A DNA stretch of 40,486 bases from Paracoccaceae bacterium (GCA_947453525.1 CANGHD010000011.1:1-40486), one strand, 5' to 3'. Positions 16,241 to 24,863 are shown, counted from the first letter of the stretch. Program-made: numbers and translations. The notes: generated from the sequence alone by a model not told the origin.

Positions 16241-17272
16241 TCAGGGGATCAGCAGCGAGGAATCTCCGTAGGAAAAGAAGCGGTACTGCTGGCCCAGCGC
16301 ATGGGCATAGACCCGCTTCATCCGCTCTTGCCCCATCAGGGCCGAAACCAGCATCAGCAGCGTCGATTTCGGCAGGTGGAAGTTGGTCATCAGCGCATCG
16401 GTCACCCGGAAGCGGTAGCCGGGATAAATGAAGATGTCGGTCGGCCCGCGCCAGGGCTCGACCCGGCCCGAGGCGGCGGCACTTTCGATCAGGCGCAGCG
16501 CGGTGGTGCCGACCGGGATCACGCGCCCGCCCTCAGCCTTGGTGACGTTGATCTCGGCTGCGGCCTCAACGGTCACCTCCCCCCATTCGGCGTGCATCTT
16601 ATGGGTCGTCACGTCCTCGACCTTGACCGGCAGGAAGGTGCCAGCGCCAACATGCAGGGTCACTTCGGTGAAATCGACGCCCTTGGCGCGCAGAGCGTCC
16701 AGAAGCCAGGGCTCGAAATGCAGGCTGGCCGTGGGGGCGGCGACGGCACCGGGATGGCGGGCGAAGACGGTCTGATAATCGGTGCGGTCCTGTTCATCCG
16801 CCGGGCGCAGCGCCGCAATATAGGGTGGCAGCGGCATCTGGCCTGCTTGGCTCAGGGCGGCGTCGAAGTCAGCGCCGCTCAGGTTGAAGGCCAGAACCAT
16901 GTCGGTGTCGGATTTCTCGGCCACCTTGGCCGAAAGAGCGTCGGAGAACCGGATCACCTCGCCCGCCTGCACCTTGCGCAGGGGCTTGGCCAAAGCGCGC
17001 CAGCCTTGGACGAGGGGTTCCAGAAGGGTGACTTCCACCTTGGCCACGGCCTCGCCGCGCTGGCGGGTGCCGAACAGGCGGGCGGGGATAACGCGGGTGT
17101 TGTTCAGGACCAGACGGTCGCCGGGGCGGAAGATGCTGACCAGATCGCGCACCTGCAGGTCGGTCAGTGCTTCACCCTCGGCCAGCAGCAGCCGAGCGGC
17201 ACTGCGCGGCTTGGCGGGACGGGTGGCGATCAGGCCCTCGGGCAGATCAAAGTCGAAATCGGACAGCTTCAT
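16241..17272 (-). CDS. queA: S-adenosylmethionine:tRNA ribosyltransferase-isomerase
   Basis: Transfers and isomerises the ribosyl group of AdoMet onto preQ1 at the tRNA wobble position, giving epoxyqueuosine. The 343-residue length and sequence are standard: [22 protein letters not shown] at the N-terminus, [41 protein letters not shown] and the C-terminal [15 protein letters not shown] with YRFFSYGD. The start codon overlaps the stop of the large AsmA-like gene upstream (ATGA read on the minus strand), so translation is probably coupled. No other queuosine gene is in the window. Confidence 0.97.
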   Translation of the reverse strand: MKLSDFDFDLPEGLIATRPAKPRSAARLLLAEGEALTDLQVRDLVSIFRPGDRLVLNNTRVIPARLFGTRQRGEAVAKVEVTLLEPLVQGWRALAKPLRKVQAGEVIRFSDALSAKVAEKSDTDMVLAFNLSGADFDAALSQAGQMPLPPYIAALRPADEQDRTDYQTVFARHPGAVAAPTASLHFEPWLLDALRAKGVDFTEVTLHVGAGTFLPVKVEDVTTHKMHAEWGEVTVEAAAEINVTKAEGGRVIPVGTTALRLIESAAASGRVEPWRGPTDIFIYPGYRFRVTDALMTNFHLPKSTLLMLVSALMGQERMKRVYAHALGQQYRFFSYGDSSLLIP

Positions 17273-20200
17273 CCGCCGCCTCCGTTCTGGGTGGCTGGCA
17301 ACTTGGGCGCGGGCGCGCGGAACAGGTCGCGGAACATGCCCGGTGTCAGGATCGACAGCGGGTTGACGCTGACATCGGGCTTGGTCGCCGTGCCTTTGAG
17401 GCGGTAGGCAAAGCCGAACAGCCCCTCGCCCTTGCGAGTCAGAACCGATCCGATGCGGTTGAGCAGATAGATCGGCGAGACCACGCCCCGCATGTCAAGC
17501 AGGGTGGTGTCGGAATGGTAGAGCCCCTCCAACGAAACGCCCATCGAAGCGCCGATGGCAGAGCCCTTCTGCACATCGATCGCCGTGGGGGTCAGGTGAA
17601 ACTGCGCCTCGGCGCGGTCAAAGACGATGCCATCCCCGGCAAGCTGGTCAATCAGTCCGATGACCGAAATGGCCGACAAAAGGTCCGCCATGACTGAGCC
17701 GTAGTTGACCCTGATGTGACGGATCGTGGCATCTCCATCATACTCTCCGGGCTCCGCCCGCGGGATCAGCGTCAGGTCCAGGTCACCGCCATGGGCAGAA
17801 GCGAAGAGGTTGGCGGCCTGCATCGTGCGGCCCGCATCGGTGGACTGGATACGCACCGCCGTACCGTTGCGCGTCGGCACGGCCGTTCCGGTGACCGGGG
17901 CCGCCCCATTGACCGCGCCGGTGAAGGTGCCGTTGAAGCCGCCCTTGAGCGAAAAGTCGCCCTTGAATCCGGTGATGCGAATGCCGTCTGTGACCTGCAG
18001 ATATTGCAGGTCCAGTGCCAGCGGACTGCCCGCCGTCGAGGCCGCTGCGCCGCGATTGGCCGGGAATTTGCGCAGGTCGATCGTGCCGGACGTGACCGCC
18101 AGCCCGACCGGAACCCCCGCGCCGCGCCCGGTGATCGCCACCGCACCATCGAGCCAGCCGCCGAGCGAGACTTTGTCGAACCGGGCCACGTCCAATCCGC
18201 CATTGCCCCGCAGCAGCACCTGCCCCTGCGCTTGCAGGCCCGCGCCTGACAGCGCGAGGCGGCTGACCTCTGGCGGAGAGCCAAGGCGGACGTCGGTCGT
18301 CAGGCTCGCGGCCGCGTTGGGCGGCTTGCGCCAGCCCAGTTCGGGAATGGCCAGTGTCAGGCCCTGCAAACCCGAGGACAAAGCCAGATGACCCGGCGCA
18401 CCTTTGGCGAGTGTCAGCGTCACCTCCGCCGGAGCCGCCCCGGTGACCATGCCGCGCGGCAAGCCAAGGCCGAACTCGGTGACGGCGTCTTGCGAGATGG
18501 TCACCTGCCCCTTCACCTGCGCCGGGGGTGCCGGCACGGTGGTTGGGGCGATAAAGACGCCGGGGGGCACCATATCCTGCATTGCAATCTCTTGCGGCGT
18601 CGGGATCTGGATCGGGAAATCCTGCGAAAAGGTCACGTTGAAGGGCACCTTGCCGATCATCCCCTTGCCGGCAATCGTCATCCCCTTGGTGGTTCCGGCA
18701 ACCTTCAGCACGGGCGCAGTCACCCGGTGCCCCTTGACCAGAATGTCGGAGGCGAAATCCGTGACCTCGGCGGTGGCATTCAGTTTCACGTCCCAAGCCA
18801 TCACCCGCGCCTTGAGCGGCAAACTGACCTGCGCCGAGATGCGCGCCATGCCGCTGCCCAGATCGACCGGCTGCCCAGCCTTTTGCAGATAGTGGAACGG
18901 CGGTTGATCCATCAGCGACAGGATCGCGGTCAGTGCGCCGGCCATGTGCACGTCGATCTTGGCCTCGGCCGGGATTTTCGCGATGTCCTGAACAGCGAAA
19001 ACGGTGTCGGACAGGTCAATCGCGCCGCCCTGCGGCGGTGTCACATGACCCTTCGACATCACCAAAGTATAGACCTTGCCCTGGATCGTGGCGTATCCAT
19101 CGGCGCCCGTCACCGGCGGCATTTTGGGCATGAAATGCAGTTCGGCCTCGGCAAAGTCATAGGACAGTTCGGCCTTGGGCTCGGTGCCCGGGGCGATGCG
19201 CACGCTGGCGCGCAGATCGGACAGATCGGCGTTGCGGATGTTGCTGGCCACCCATGACCTTGTGCCCGGTACCAGATGCAAGGGCCAGATCGCCAGAAGC
19301 CGGTCACGGGAAATCTGGTTCAAGGTCAGATCAAACGCCGCCCGCCAACCGCCCTGCTCGGCCGCGACCTGGCCTGACAGGCCCAGATGCTCGGATCCAT
19401 TCGACAGCGCCACCTGCCCGATGTCGACCGAGAAAGGGTCAAGCCGCAGCCGCAAATCGACCGCGCCCTGACTGAACTGGACGGGTGCCGCGAAAAGACC
19501 CTCGGGATCGATCTTGAGGTCCGACACTTCGATCTGTCCCAGAAAGGCGGCCGGACGGCGACCGGACAGTGGGCCGGTGATGGTTTGCCCTGCGTCATCG
19601 ACCATATAGGCCTGCCCCTTGGTCGTCAGCCGCAGCGTCCGGCTTTGCACCGACAGGTCGGTCAGCAGGATGCGACCGGCGGCGGGGTCATAGCCGATGC
19701 CAAGGCTGGCATGGTCGAACGGGATCGGCGTGGTCTTGGCCAAGGGTTGCAACGCCCCCGCTGCAATATCAAGCCGCCCGTCCAGCGCGGTGATGCCCTT
19801 GGTGTCAAGCGTCGCGGCAATCCGGCCGGAGATCGGCGCATCCAGCACGCTGAGCCAGCCCAAGACCGGCGTCTGCGCTGCAAGATCGCGCGCCGCCACG
19901 CCGTCGACCTGTGCGGCGATGCGCGCCGTGCCAGCCCCCTTGGCGGCCACCGCCGTCAGAACCGCCCGCGCCGGAGTGCTGCCGCCCGCAACCAGCGTCA
20001 TGCTCAACTGGGCGGCCAGTTCGGACGGGCGGTTCTCGATCGACAGGTGGCCGTCGCCCACCTGCCATGTCCGCCCGGCGCGCAGGTCGGTCATCGACAG
20101 GCTCAGCGCCTCGGCCTCGACCGATCGCAGATGGGTCAGGGCGGGCAGGGCAAAAGCACGGTCAAGGGCCGCGAACAGCGAAGACAGGTTGTCGATCTTG

Positions 20201-20865
20201 GGCCCTTCGGCGGAACCCAGCGCCAGATCGAAATGGCCGTCGCGGTCACGGCGGATGGCGATTTGGGCGCCGACGATGCGCAGGCTTTGGGCGCGCATCT
20301 GGCCTTCCAGCAGGCCCTTGGGGTCAAGGTTGACCTGAATTTCGGGCAGGGTCAGCAGGGTCTGGCCACCGGACTGCAACAGGCGCAGATCCTCCAGCAC
20401 CAGATGTGGAACCCAGTCGTCGCCCACCATGATCTCGATGCCCCCCACCGACAAGGCACCCTCGGGCAGGGCCTCGGCGAGGGCATGGTTCAGCCGGGCC
20501 TCGACCTCGGCCACGATCCAGACCGGCATCTGGATCGGTCGCCCGAGCGAGCCCAGCACCAAAAAGGCGAAACCGAAAAAGACCAGCACCAGAAGAACAC
20601 GGCCTCCGCCCCGCAGAGCACGGCGGCGCGTGCGTCCCCGCACATTGCCTGCCGTGCGGCGGCGCAGAAGTTTGCGGCGCTGGGGGGCCGGGACGGTCTG
20701 GATGCCAGCGGCTCCGGCCAGCCGGTCCTGTGGTCGCAAGACCAAAGGCGGCAGGTCTGCCCCAAACGCCTCGCCCGGAACGCCGCCTGTGACGTCGTCC
20801 GTCGCAACATGGGCGGTCGGTGCAGGCGTCGTCGGGCCAGAGGTCATCAAGGCGGTATCGGCCAT
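17269..20865 (-). CDS. large AsmA/YhdP-like protein (DUF3971 and AsmA C-terminal regions)
   Basis: A protein of about 1,198 residues with a proline- and alanine-rich cytoplasmic N-terminus, a basic stretch ([20 protein letters not shown]), one membrane anchor ([18 protein letters not shown]), and a very long beta-rich remainder. The layout fits YhdP/TamB/AsmA-type bridge proteins, which move or regulate phospholipids between inner and outer membrane in Gram-negative cells. The C-terminal part (FRVTGA-like blocks, [67 protein letters not shown]) is characteristic. I chose the ATG at 20865 because AGGTGGAG precedes it; in-frame starts at 20901 (ATG) and 20925 (GTG) have weaker sites. It is coupled to queA by an ATGA overlap. 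Confidence 0.85.
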   Translation of the reverse strand: MADTALMTSGPTTPAPTAHVATDDVTGGVPGEAFGADLPPLVLRPQDRLAGAAGIQTVPAPQRRKLLRRRTAGNVRGRTRRRALRGGGRVLLVLVFFGFAFLVLGSLGRPIQMPVWIVAEVEARLNHALAEALPEGALSVGGIEIMVGDDWVPHLVLEDLRLLQSGGQTLLTLPEIQVNLDPKGLLEGQMRAQSLRIVGAQIAIRRDRDGHFDLALGSAEGPKIDNLSSLFAALDRAFALPALTHLRSVEAEALSLSMTDLRAGRTWQVGDGHLSIENRPSELAAQLSMTLVAGGSTPARAVLTAVAAKGAGTARIAAQVDGVAARDLAAQTPVLGWLSVLDAPISGRIAATLDTKGITALDGRLDIAAGALQPLAKTTPIPFDHASLGIGYDPAAGRILLTDLSVQSRTLRLTTKGQAYMVDDAGQTITGPLSGRRPAAFLGQIEVSDLKIDPEGLFAAPVQFSQGAVDLRLRLDPFSVDIGQVALSNGSEHLGLSGQVAAEQGGWRAAFDLTLNQISRDRLLAIWPLHLVPGTRSWVASNIRNADLSDLRASVRIAPGTEPKAELSYDFAEAELHFMPKMPPVTGADGYATIQGKVYTLVMSKGHVTPPQGGAIDLSDTVFAVQDIAKIPAEAKIDVHMAGALTAILSLMDQPPFHYLQKAGQPVDLGSGMARISAQVSLPLKARVMAWDVKLNATAEVTDFASDILVKGHRVTAPVLKVAGTTKGMTIAGKGMIGKVPFNVTFSQDFPIQIPTPQEIAMQDMVPPGVFIAPTTVPAPPAQVKGQVTISQDAVTEFGLGLPRGMVTGAAPAEVTLTLAKGAPGHLALSSGLQGLTLAIPELGWRKPPNAAASLTTDVRLGSPPEVSRLALSGAGLQAQGQVLLRGNGGLDVARFDKVSLGGWLDGAVAITGRGAGVPVGLAVTSGTIDLRKFPANRGAAASTAGSPLALDLQYLQVTDGIRITGFKGDFSLKGGFNGTFTGAVNGAAPVTGTAVPTRNGTAVRIQSTDAGRTMQAANLFASAHGGDLDLTLIPRAEPGEYDGDATIRHIRVNYGSVMADLLSAISVIGLIDQLAGDGIVFDRAEAQFHLTPTAIDVQKGSAIGASMGVSLEGLYHSDTTLLDMRGVVSPIYLLNRIGSVLTRKGEGLFGFAYRLKGTATKPDVSVNPLSILTPGMFRDLFRAPAPKLPATQNGGGG

Positions 20866-20932
20866 CGCCGACACTCCACCTTTCTGTCCTGCCACCGCCA
20901 TGCCTGCCTCGTGATGTTTCCGCACACCAGCC

Positions 20933-20960
20933 GTTGCCTTTATCTTTGCCGAAAGGCAAC
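20933..20960. promoter_or_regulatory. 9-bp inverted repeat in the divergent asmA-like/bcp region
   Basis: GTTGCCTTT (20933-20941) and AAAGGCAAC (20952-20960) are perfect reverse complements separated by ten bases. There is no T-tract, and the element sits between two divergent genes, so an operator or an mRNA leader hairpin is more likely than a terminator. Confidence 0.45.
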
Positions 20961-20972
20961 TACATCGCCAAG

Positions 20973-20984
20973 GAACGATCGTTC
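20973..20984. promoter_or_regulatory. 12-bp perfect palindrome GAACGATCGTTC before bcp
   Basis: The palindrome GAACGATCGTTC lies 20-31 bases upstream of the peroxiredoxin ATG. A short perfect palindrome around a central GATC at a promoter is the form often seen for TetR-type operators. No TetR-family gene is in the window, so the regulator is unknown. Confidence 0.4.
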
Positions 20985-21003
20985 ACAAGGCAAGGAGCCG
21001 CCC

Positions 21004-21471
21004 ATGTCGCCAGACGTCATCCAAGGCCAGATGGCCCCCAATTTCACCCTGCCCCGCGATGGCGGCACCTCGGTCACCCTGTTCGCCCTGCGCCCCTCGC
21101 CGGTTGTCCTGTTCACCTATGGCGCCGATGGTACGCCCACCTGCACCAACGAGGTGATGGATTTCAACACGCATCTGGCAGAATTCGTGGCGGCGGGGGT
21201 CACGGTTCTGGGCCTGTCGAAGGACAGCGTCGCCAAGCATGACAAGTTCGTTGCCAAGATGGGCATCGGCTTTCCGCTCTTGTCCGACAAGGATGGCCAC
21301 ATGATGGAAGACTGGGGCGCCTTCGGCGAGAAGCTGTTCTTCGGGAAGCTGGTGCAGGGCGTGCTGCGCTCGACCTTTCTGATCGACGGCGAGGGACGGG
21401 TGGCGCGGGTCTGGAAGGTCGACAAGGTCAAGGGCCATGCGGCCGAGGTGCTGGCGGCCCTTAAAGGCTGA
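21004..21471 (+). CDS. Bcp/PrxQ-type peroxiredoxin lacking the usual resolving cysteine
   Basis: Thiol peroxidase of 155 residues that reduces hydrogen peroxide and organic hydroperoxides. The peroxidatic cysteine is C47 in TYGADGTPTCTNEV, corresponding to the TPGCT motif of the Bcp family. The resolving cysteine that in classical Bcp follows five residues later is a methionine here, so it should work as a 1-Cys enzyme or use an external thiol. The RSTFLIDGEGRVARVW segment is typical. The ATG at 21004 has AAGGAG six bases upstream; the long open frame to its left is antisense to the AsmA-like gene and not coding. Two palindromes upstream suggest regulated expression. Confidence 0.9.
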   Translation: MSPDVIQGQMAPNFTLPRDGGTSVTLFALRPSPVVLFTYGADGTPTCTNEVMDFNTHLAEFVAAGVTVLGLSKDSVAKHDKFVAKMGIGFPLLSDKDGHMMEDWGAFGEKLFFGKLVQGVLRSTFLIDGEGRVARVWKVDKVKGHAAEVLAALKG

Positions 21472-21493
21472 GCCGTCGCCCGTGGCTGGCAGC

Positions 21494-21543
21494 CGGGGGT
21501 TTCACACCCCCGGACCCCCATGGGATATTTGGACCTAGATGAA
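21494..21543 (+). repeat. dispersed intergenic repeat, copy 1
   Basis: A roughly 50-base element: the hairpin CCGGGGG-TTTCACA-CCCCCGG (21493-21513), a C-rich stretch, then TGGGATATTTGG and a degenerate tail ending ATGAA. It matches copy 2 at 27089-27138 (opposite orientation) at 43 of 50 positions without gaps. It fills the gap between bcp and the DUF455 gene. The hairpin followed by ATATTT could also act as a terminator for bcp. Confidence 0.7.
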
Positions 21544-21555
21544 GAGATCAGATAG

Positions 21556-22392
21556 ATGACCCTGGCTGAAATGGCGGTGCAGGTGCTGACCACTGCGGAT
21601 GGCCGCGCCAAGGCCGCCCTTGGGCGCGCCCATGCGGCAGTCTGGTTTGCCGCGCGGGCGGCGGGGACGCCCTTGGCCATCGGTCGGGCAGCGCCGCCCC
21701 TGCAACCCGCGCGACCAGCGCAACCAGAACTGCTGTCGCCGCGCGATGTGCCACGCCGCAGGCCGGGCAGCCCCTTGGGGCGGATCGCCATGCTGCACGC
21801 CATCGCCCATATCGAGTTGAACGCCGTCGACCTGCATTGGGATATCATCGCCCGTTTTGCCCATCTGCCAATGCCCTCGGGCTTTTACGATGACTGGGTG
21901 AAGGCCGCCGATGACGAGGCCAAGCATTTCAACCTGATCTGCGATTGCCTTGAGGCCTTGGGCAGTTTCTACGGTGCCCTGCCAGCCCATGCCGGGATGT
22001 GGCGCGCCGCCGAGGACACCGCAGAAGACCTTTTGGGCCGCCTCGCCGTCGTGCCAATGGTGCTGGAGGCGCGGGGGCTGGACGTGACCCCCGGCATGAT
22101 CGACCTTTTTGCCAAGGCGGGCGAGGCGCAGGCTCTGGCGGCTTTGCAGGTGATCTACGCTGAAGAGGTTGCTCATGTCGCTTATGGCTCGAAGTGGTTC
22201 AACTGGCTCTGCGGGCGCGACGGGCTGGACCCGAAAGAGGCGTTCCATGACCTGGTCCGACGCTATTTCCACGGCCTTCTAAAGCCGCCCTTCAACGTGG
22301 AAAAGCGCGCCGAGGCCGGGATTCCGCCCGACTTTTACTGGCCTCTGACCGAAGACGTCGGGACCGGCCCGGACGCGGATTTCAACTCCTGA
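21556..22392 (+). CDS. ferritin-like DUF455 family protein
   Basis: A 278-residue protein of the DUF455 group, a diiron ferritin-like family related to MiaE-type proteins. Three helices carry the expected glutamate/histidine pairs: AIAHIELNAVDLHWD, DDEAKHFNLI and YAEEVAHVAYGSKWF, which would bind a di-metal centre. The substrate is not known for this family. The first 65 residues are low-complexity and rich in alanine, proline and arginine. The start ATG at 21556 lies just after intergenic repeat copy 1, whose own ATG (21538) opens only a six-codon frame. It stands 84 bases from bcp and could be read through from it. Confidence 0.85.
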   Translation: MTLAEMAVQVLTTADGRAKAALGRAHAAVWFAARAAGTPLAIGRAAPPLQPARPAQPELLSPRDVPRRRPGSPLGRIAMLHAIAHIELNAVDLHWDIIARFAHLPMPSGFYDDWVKAADDEAKHFNLICDCLEALGSFYGALPAHAGMWRAAEDTAEDLLGRLAVVPMVLEARGLDVTPGMIDLFAKAGEAQALAALQVIYAEEVAHVAYGSKWFNWLCGRDGLDPKEAFHDLVRRYFHGLLKPPFNVEKRAEAGIPPDFYWPLTEDVGTGPDADFNS

Positions 22393-22488
22393 TCCTGTCA
22401 CGGCCTGACTCAGGCGGAATCCCGCAAAGCGCCGTCGGGACCGTTCCAAAAGAGTTGCAGCGTCGTTCGGGGCTGGTTACTCACGCTG

Positions 22489-22512
22489 AAACGCCCGTTC
22501 TGGGCGGGTTTT
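22489..22512 (+). terminator. terminator-like hairpin upstream of the M23 peptidase gene
   Basis: CGCCC (22492-22496) pairs with GGGCG (22502-22506) around GTTCT, flanked by AAA before and, after a two-base bulge, TTTT (22509-22512). It would end the DUF455 transcript, but it also lies only 30 bases before the M23 start codon, leaving no room for a downstream promoter. See the competing hairpin entry. Confidence 0.6.
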
Positions 22513-22534
22513 CATATCCCTTTTCCCAGAACGG
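22495..22534 (+). promoter_or_regulatory. alternative hairpin competing with the terminator and covering the M23 ribosome-binding site
   Basis: CCGTTCTGGG (22495-22504) and CCCAGAACGG (22525-22534) are perfect 10-base reverse complements, 20 bases apart. The left arm uses the loop and right stem of the terminator hairpin, so the two structures exclude one another. The right arm ends in ACGGA, the best ribosome-binding candidate before the GTG at 22542. This is the arrangement of an attenuator, although no ligand-binding domain is recognised. Confidence 0.45.
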
Positions 22535-22541
22535 ACCAAAC

Positions 22542-23882
22542 GTGCTGACAAGGCTCGCCTATCGACTCAACCTCTGGCTGGAACCCGGGTTTCCGGAACA
22601 GCGCCTTTTTCTGAAATCCGAAACCTCCACGCGGTTCATCCGTCTGCGCCCGATGACCCAGGCCATCACGGCGGTGGTGGCTGTGCTGGCCGTGGGTTGG
22701 ACCATTTTCGCCACCGCTGTCCTGCTGATGGATTTCATCAACTCCGGTTCTTCGCGCCAACAGGTCCAGCGTCAGACGGCCCTTTATGAGGAACGGCTCA
22801 ACGCCCTGTCGGATGACCGCGACCTGCGGGTGGCGGAAGCCGCCGGCGCGCAGGAGCGGTTCAATCTGGCCCTGGGCCAGGTCTCGGCGATGCAGGAACG
22901 CCTGCTGGCCTCCGAAACCCGGCTGCGGGAACTGGAGACCGGGATCGACGTAATCCAGAACACGCTGCGCCGCACGATCCGCGAACGGGACGAGGCGCGG
23001 GGTGAAGCGGCGCAGGCGCAAGTGGCACTGAACAGCCAGCCCGGCGCCACTCATTCCGAAATCGGTCAGGCGCAGGACGTGGCCCTGACCTTGGACATCA
23101 TGGCGCAGGCTCTGACCGACACCGCCAAGGACCGCGACGACGAGGTGGCCAATGTCGCCCGCGAACAGGATCGCACCGCCGCTGTGATCCAGCAGAAGGC
23201 GCAGCTTGAAGCGCGCAACAACGTCATCTTCGGCAAGCTGGAAGAAGCTCTGACCATCTCGGTGGCCCCTTTGGAGAAGATGTTCAAGGGGGCCGGGCTG
23301 AACCCGGATGATCTGATTTCGGCCGTCAAGTCGGGCTATTCCGGGCAAGGCGGGCCGCTGTCGCCAATTTCCCTGTCCACCATGGGATTGTCTGGCAGCC
23401 CGGACGAAACGCGGGCCAACGCCATTCTGCAAGGGCTCGACACCCTGAACCTCTACCGAATCGCTGCGTACAAGGTGCCCTTGGGCATGCCGGTCAAGGC
23501 AGCGATCCGCTTCACCTCGGGCTTTGGCGGGCGCAATGATCCGATCAATGGATCGGCGCGGATGCACGAGGGGCAGGATCTGGCGGGCGACTATGGCACC
23601 TCGATCTTTGCCACTGCCGACGGAACCGTGACCTTTGCCGGTTGGGAAAATGGCTATGGTCGCCTGATCAAGGTCCAGCATGCCTTCGGCATCGAAACGC
23701 GGTACGGCCACTTGTCGCAGATCGAAGTCAATGTCGGTCAAAAGGTATCGCGCGGCGAAAAAATCGGTGATATGGGCAACTCAGGCCGGTCGACCGGCAC
23801 TCACCTTCACTACGAGGTCCGTCTTAGCGGCACTGCCGTGAACCCGATGACCTTCATAAGGGCAGCGAAAGATGTTTTCTAA
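22542..23882 (+). CDS. M23 family metallopeptidase with coiled coil
   Basis: Membrane-anchored peptidoglycan endopeptidase-type protein, about 446 residues. A short cytoplasmic N-terminus (PEQRLFLKSETSTRFIRL) is followed by one membrane span (about residues 43-64), a long coiled-coil region (about 70-240), and a C-terminal M23/LytM domain. The domain shows the metal-binding histidine and aspartate in SARMHEGQDLAGDYG and the HxH motif in STGTHLHYEVR, so it looks catalytically competent. I chose the GTG at 22542; the frame is open to a TTG at 22455, but that stretch contains a terminator hairpin. The end overlaps the bactofilin start by 11 bases. Such M23-bactofilin pairs shape the cell wall in other bacteria. 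Confidence 0.9.
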   Translation: MLTRLAYRLNLWLEPGFPEQRLFLKSETSTRFIRLRPMTQAITAVVAVLAVGWTIFATAVLLMDFINSGSSRQQVQRQTALYEERLNALSDDRDLRVAEAAGAQERFNLALGQVSAMQERLLASETRLRELETGIDVIQNTLRRTIRERDEARGEAAQAQVALNSQPGATHSEIGQAQDVALTLDIMAQALTDTAKDRDDEVANVAREQDRTAAVIQQKAQLEARNNVIFGKLEEALTISVAPLEKMFKGAGLNPDDLISAVKSGYSGQGGPLSPISLSTMGLSGSPDETRANAILQGLDTLNLYRIAAYKVPLGMPVKAAIRFTSGFGGRNDPINGSARMHEGQDLAGDYGTSIFATADGTVTFAGWENGYGRLIKVQHAFGIETRYGHLSQIEVNVGQKVSRGEKIGDMGNSGRSTGTHLHYEVRLSGTAVNPMTFIRAAKDVF

Positions 23883-24369
23883 AAGCCGCATCAATGAACC
23901 CGGTCCCAAGGCTGGCGAGAGCGAAAAACCAAAGGCGCCGGAGGCCCCTGTGACAAAACCTGCGATGGACTATACGCCGACCGCCCCCAAGGGCAAAGCC
24001 GGCCCCTCTGTTCTCTCTGCCGACCTGACGGTCGTGGGAAACCTGAAGACCTCGGGCGACATTCAGATCGAAGGTACGGTCGAGGGCGATATCCGCGCCC
24101 ACCTCTTGACGGTGGGCGAAAGCGCCACCATCCGGGGCGAGATCGTGGCGGACGATATCGTCGTAAACGGTCGCGTGATTGGCCGGGTCCGTGGCCTGAA
24201 GGTCCGCCTGACCTCGTCCGCGCGGGTCGAGGGTGACATCATCCACAAGACCATCGCCATCGAATCGGGTGCGCATTTCGAAGGTTCGGTCCAGCGTCAG
24301 GAAGACCCGCTGGCCTCCAGCCGTGGTGCCTTGCCGCCGCCCTCGGCCAGCAACGCCGAAGGCGTCTGA
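23872..24369 (+). CDS. bactofilin (polymer-forming cytoskeletal protein)
   Basis: A 165-residue bactofilin. Disordered, proline-rich tails (about residues 1-45 and 140-165) flank a central beta-helix made of short repeating rungs (SADLTVVGNLKTSGDIQIEGTV, GDIRAHLLTVGESATIRGEIV, ADDIVVNGRVIGRV, LTSSARVEGDIIHKTIAIESGAHFEGSV). Bactofilins form nucleotide-independent filaments at the inner membrane that position cell-wall enzymes. Here the likely partner is the M23 peptidase, whose last 11 bases overlap this gene, implying translational coupling. A strong hairpin terminator follows. Confidence 0.94.
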   Translation: MFSKSRINEPGPKAGESEKPKAPEAPVTKPAMDYTPTAPKGKAGPSVLSADLTVVGNLKTSGDIQIEGTVEGDIRAHLLTVGESATIRGEIVADDIVVNGRVIGRVRGLKVRLTSSARVEGDIIHKTIAIESGAHFEGSVQRQEDPLASSRGALPPPSASNAEGV

Positions 24370-24389
24370 GGTCAGGCTTCAGTTCGATG

Positions 24390-24417
24390 CGGGCGCCGCG
24401 CAACCGGCGCCCGTTTT
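24390..24417 (+). terminator. rho-independent terminator of the M23-bactofilin operon
   Basis: CGGGCGCC (24390-24397) pairs perfectly with GGCGCCCG (24406-24413); one more G-C pair extends the stem, leaving a six-base loop. TTTT follows directly. It lies 20 bases after the bactofilin stop codon. Confidence 0.8.
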
Positions 24418-24430
24418 CATGTTCGCCGCA

Positions 24431-24461
24431 CCCCAAGAATTTTCACTGAAAATTCTTGGGG
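24431..24461. repeat. REP-like 14-bp perfect inverted repeat
   Basis: CCCCAAGAATTTTC (24431-24444) and GAAAATTCTTGGGG (24448-24461) are perfect reverse complements around the loop ACT. The GC-rich ends with an AT-rich core are unlike a factor-independent terminator. I recall similar AAGAATTTTC palindromes between genes in Rhodobacteraceae, so it is probably a repetitive extragenic palindrome. Confidence 0.6.
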
Positions 24462-24509
24462 CCCTCCGGCAATGCTGCTATCCTGGGCCGGCCCTCAGCG
24501 GGGACATGT

Positions 24510-24830
24510 ATGCTGGACCAGTCACTGACCGCCCTGATGGCCCCGCATGGGGCAGAGGCCAGGCGCATGTTTGACGGCACCTGCTTCATGGTGAACGGCA
24601 ATCTGATGATCGGCACCCATAAAGACGGCCTCATCGTCCGGATCGGGGCCGAGGCGGTGGAACAGGGTCAGGCCCTTGGCGCCCGGCCGATGTTGATGGC
24701 GGGCCGGCCGATGAAAGGCTGGGTCTCGGTTGCAGCGCCCGAGGATCTGACCCTCTGGATCGACCTTGCCATGGCCTTCAACCGCACGCTACCGCGCAAA
24801 GCCGCCAAGCGCAGGTCGCGGAAGGCCTAG
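24510..24830 (+). CDS. TfoX N-terminal domain protein
   Basis: A 106-residue protein made of one TfoX_N domain: MFDGTCFMVNGNLMIGTHKDGLIVRIG, then GRPMKGWVSVAAPEDLTLWIDLAMAFNRTLP and a basic tail. The MFGGxxF-type motif and the glycine-lysine pattern are typical. In gamma-proteobacteria full-length TfoX regulates competence, but single-domain versions like this are of unknown role. I used the ATG at 24510 because the product then starts like its relatives; an in-frame start at 24456 would lie inside the preceding palindrome. The DHA2 transporter gene follows 33 bases later on the same strand. Confidence 0.82.
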   Translation: MLDQSLTALMAPHGAEARRMFDGTCFMVNGNLMIGTHKDGLIVRIGAEAVEQGQALGARPMLMAGRPMKGWVSVAAPEDLTLWIDLAMAFNRTLPRKAAKRRSRKA

Positions 24831-24863
24831 ACCCCGAGCGCGCTCTGCGCCACCCTCACGACC

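Noticed and set aside
19387-21003. Long open frame on the + strand running into the peroxiredoxin gene
   Set aside because: It is antisense to the AsmA-like gene, has shadow-type composition rich in arginine, glutamine and glycine, and a proper ribosome-binding site and family start exist at 21004.
22455-22541. N-terminal extension of the M23 peptidase from a TTG at 22455
   Set aside because: The stretch contains a terminator-like hairpin and has no family-like sequence; the GTG at 22542 gives a typical N-terminus.
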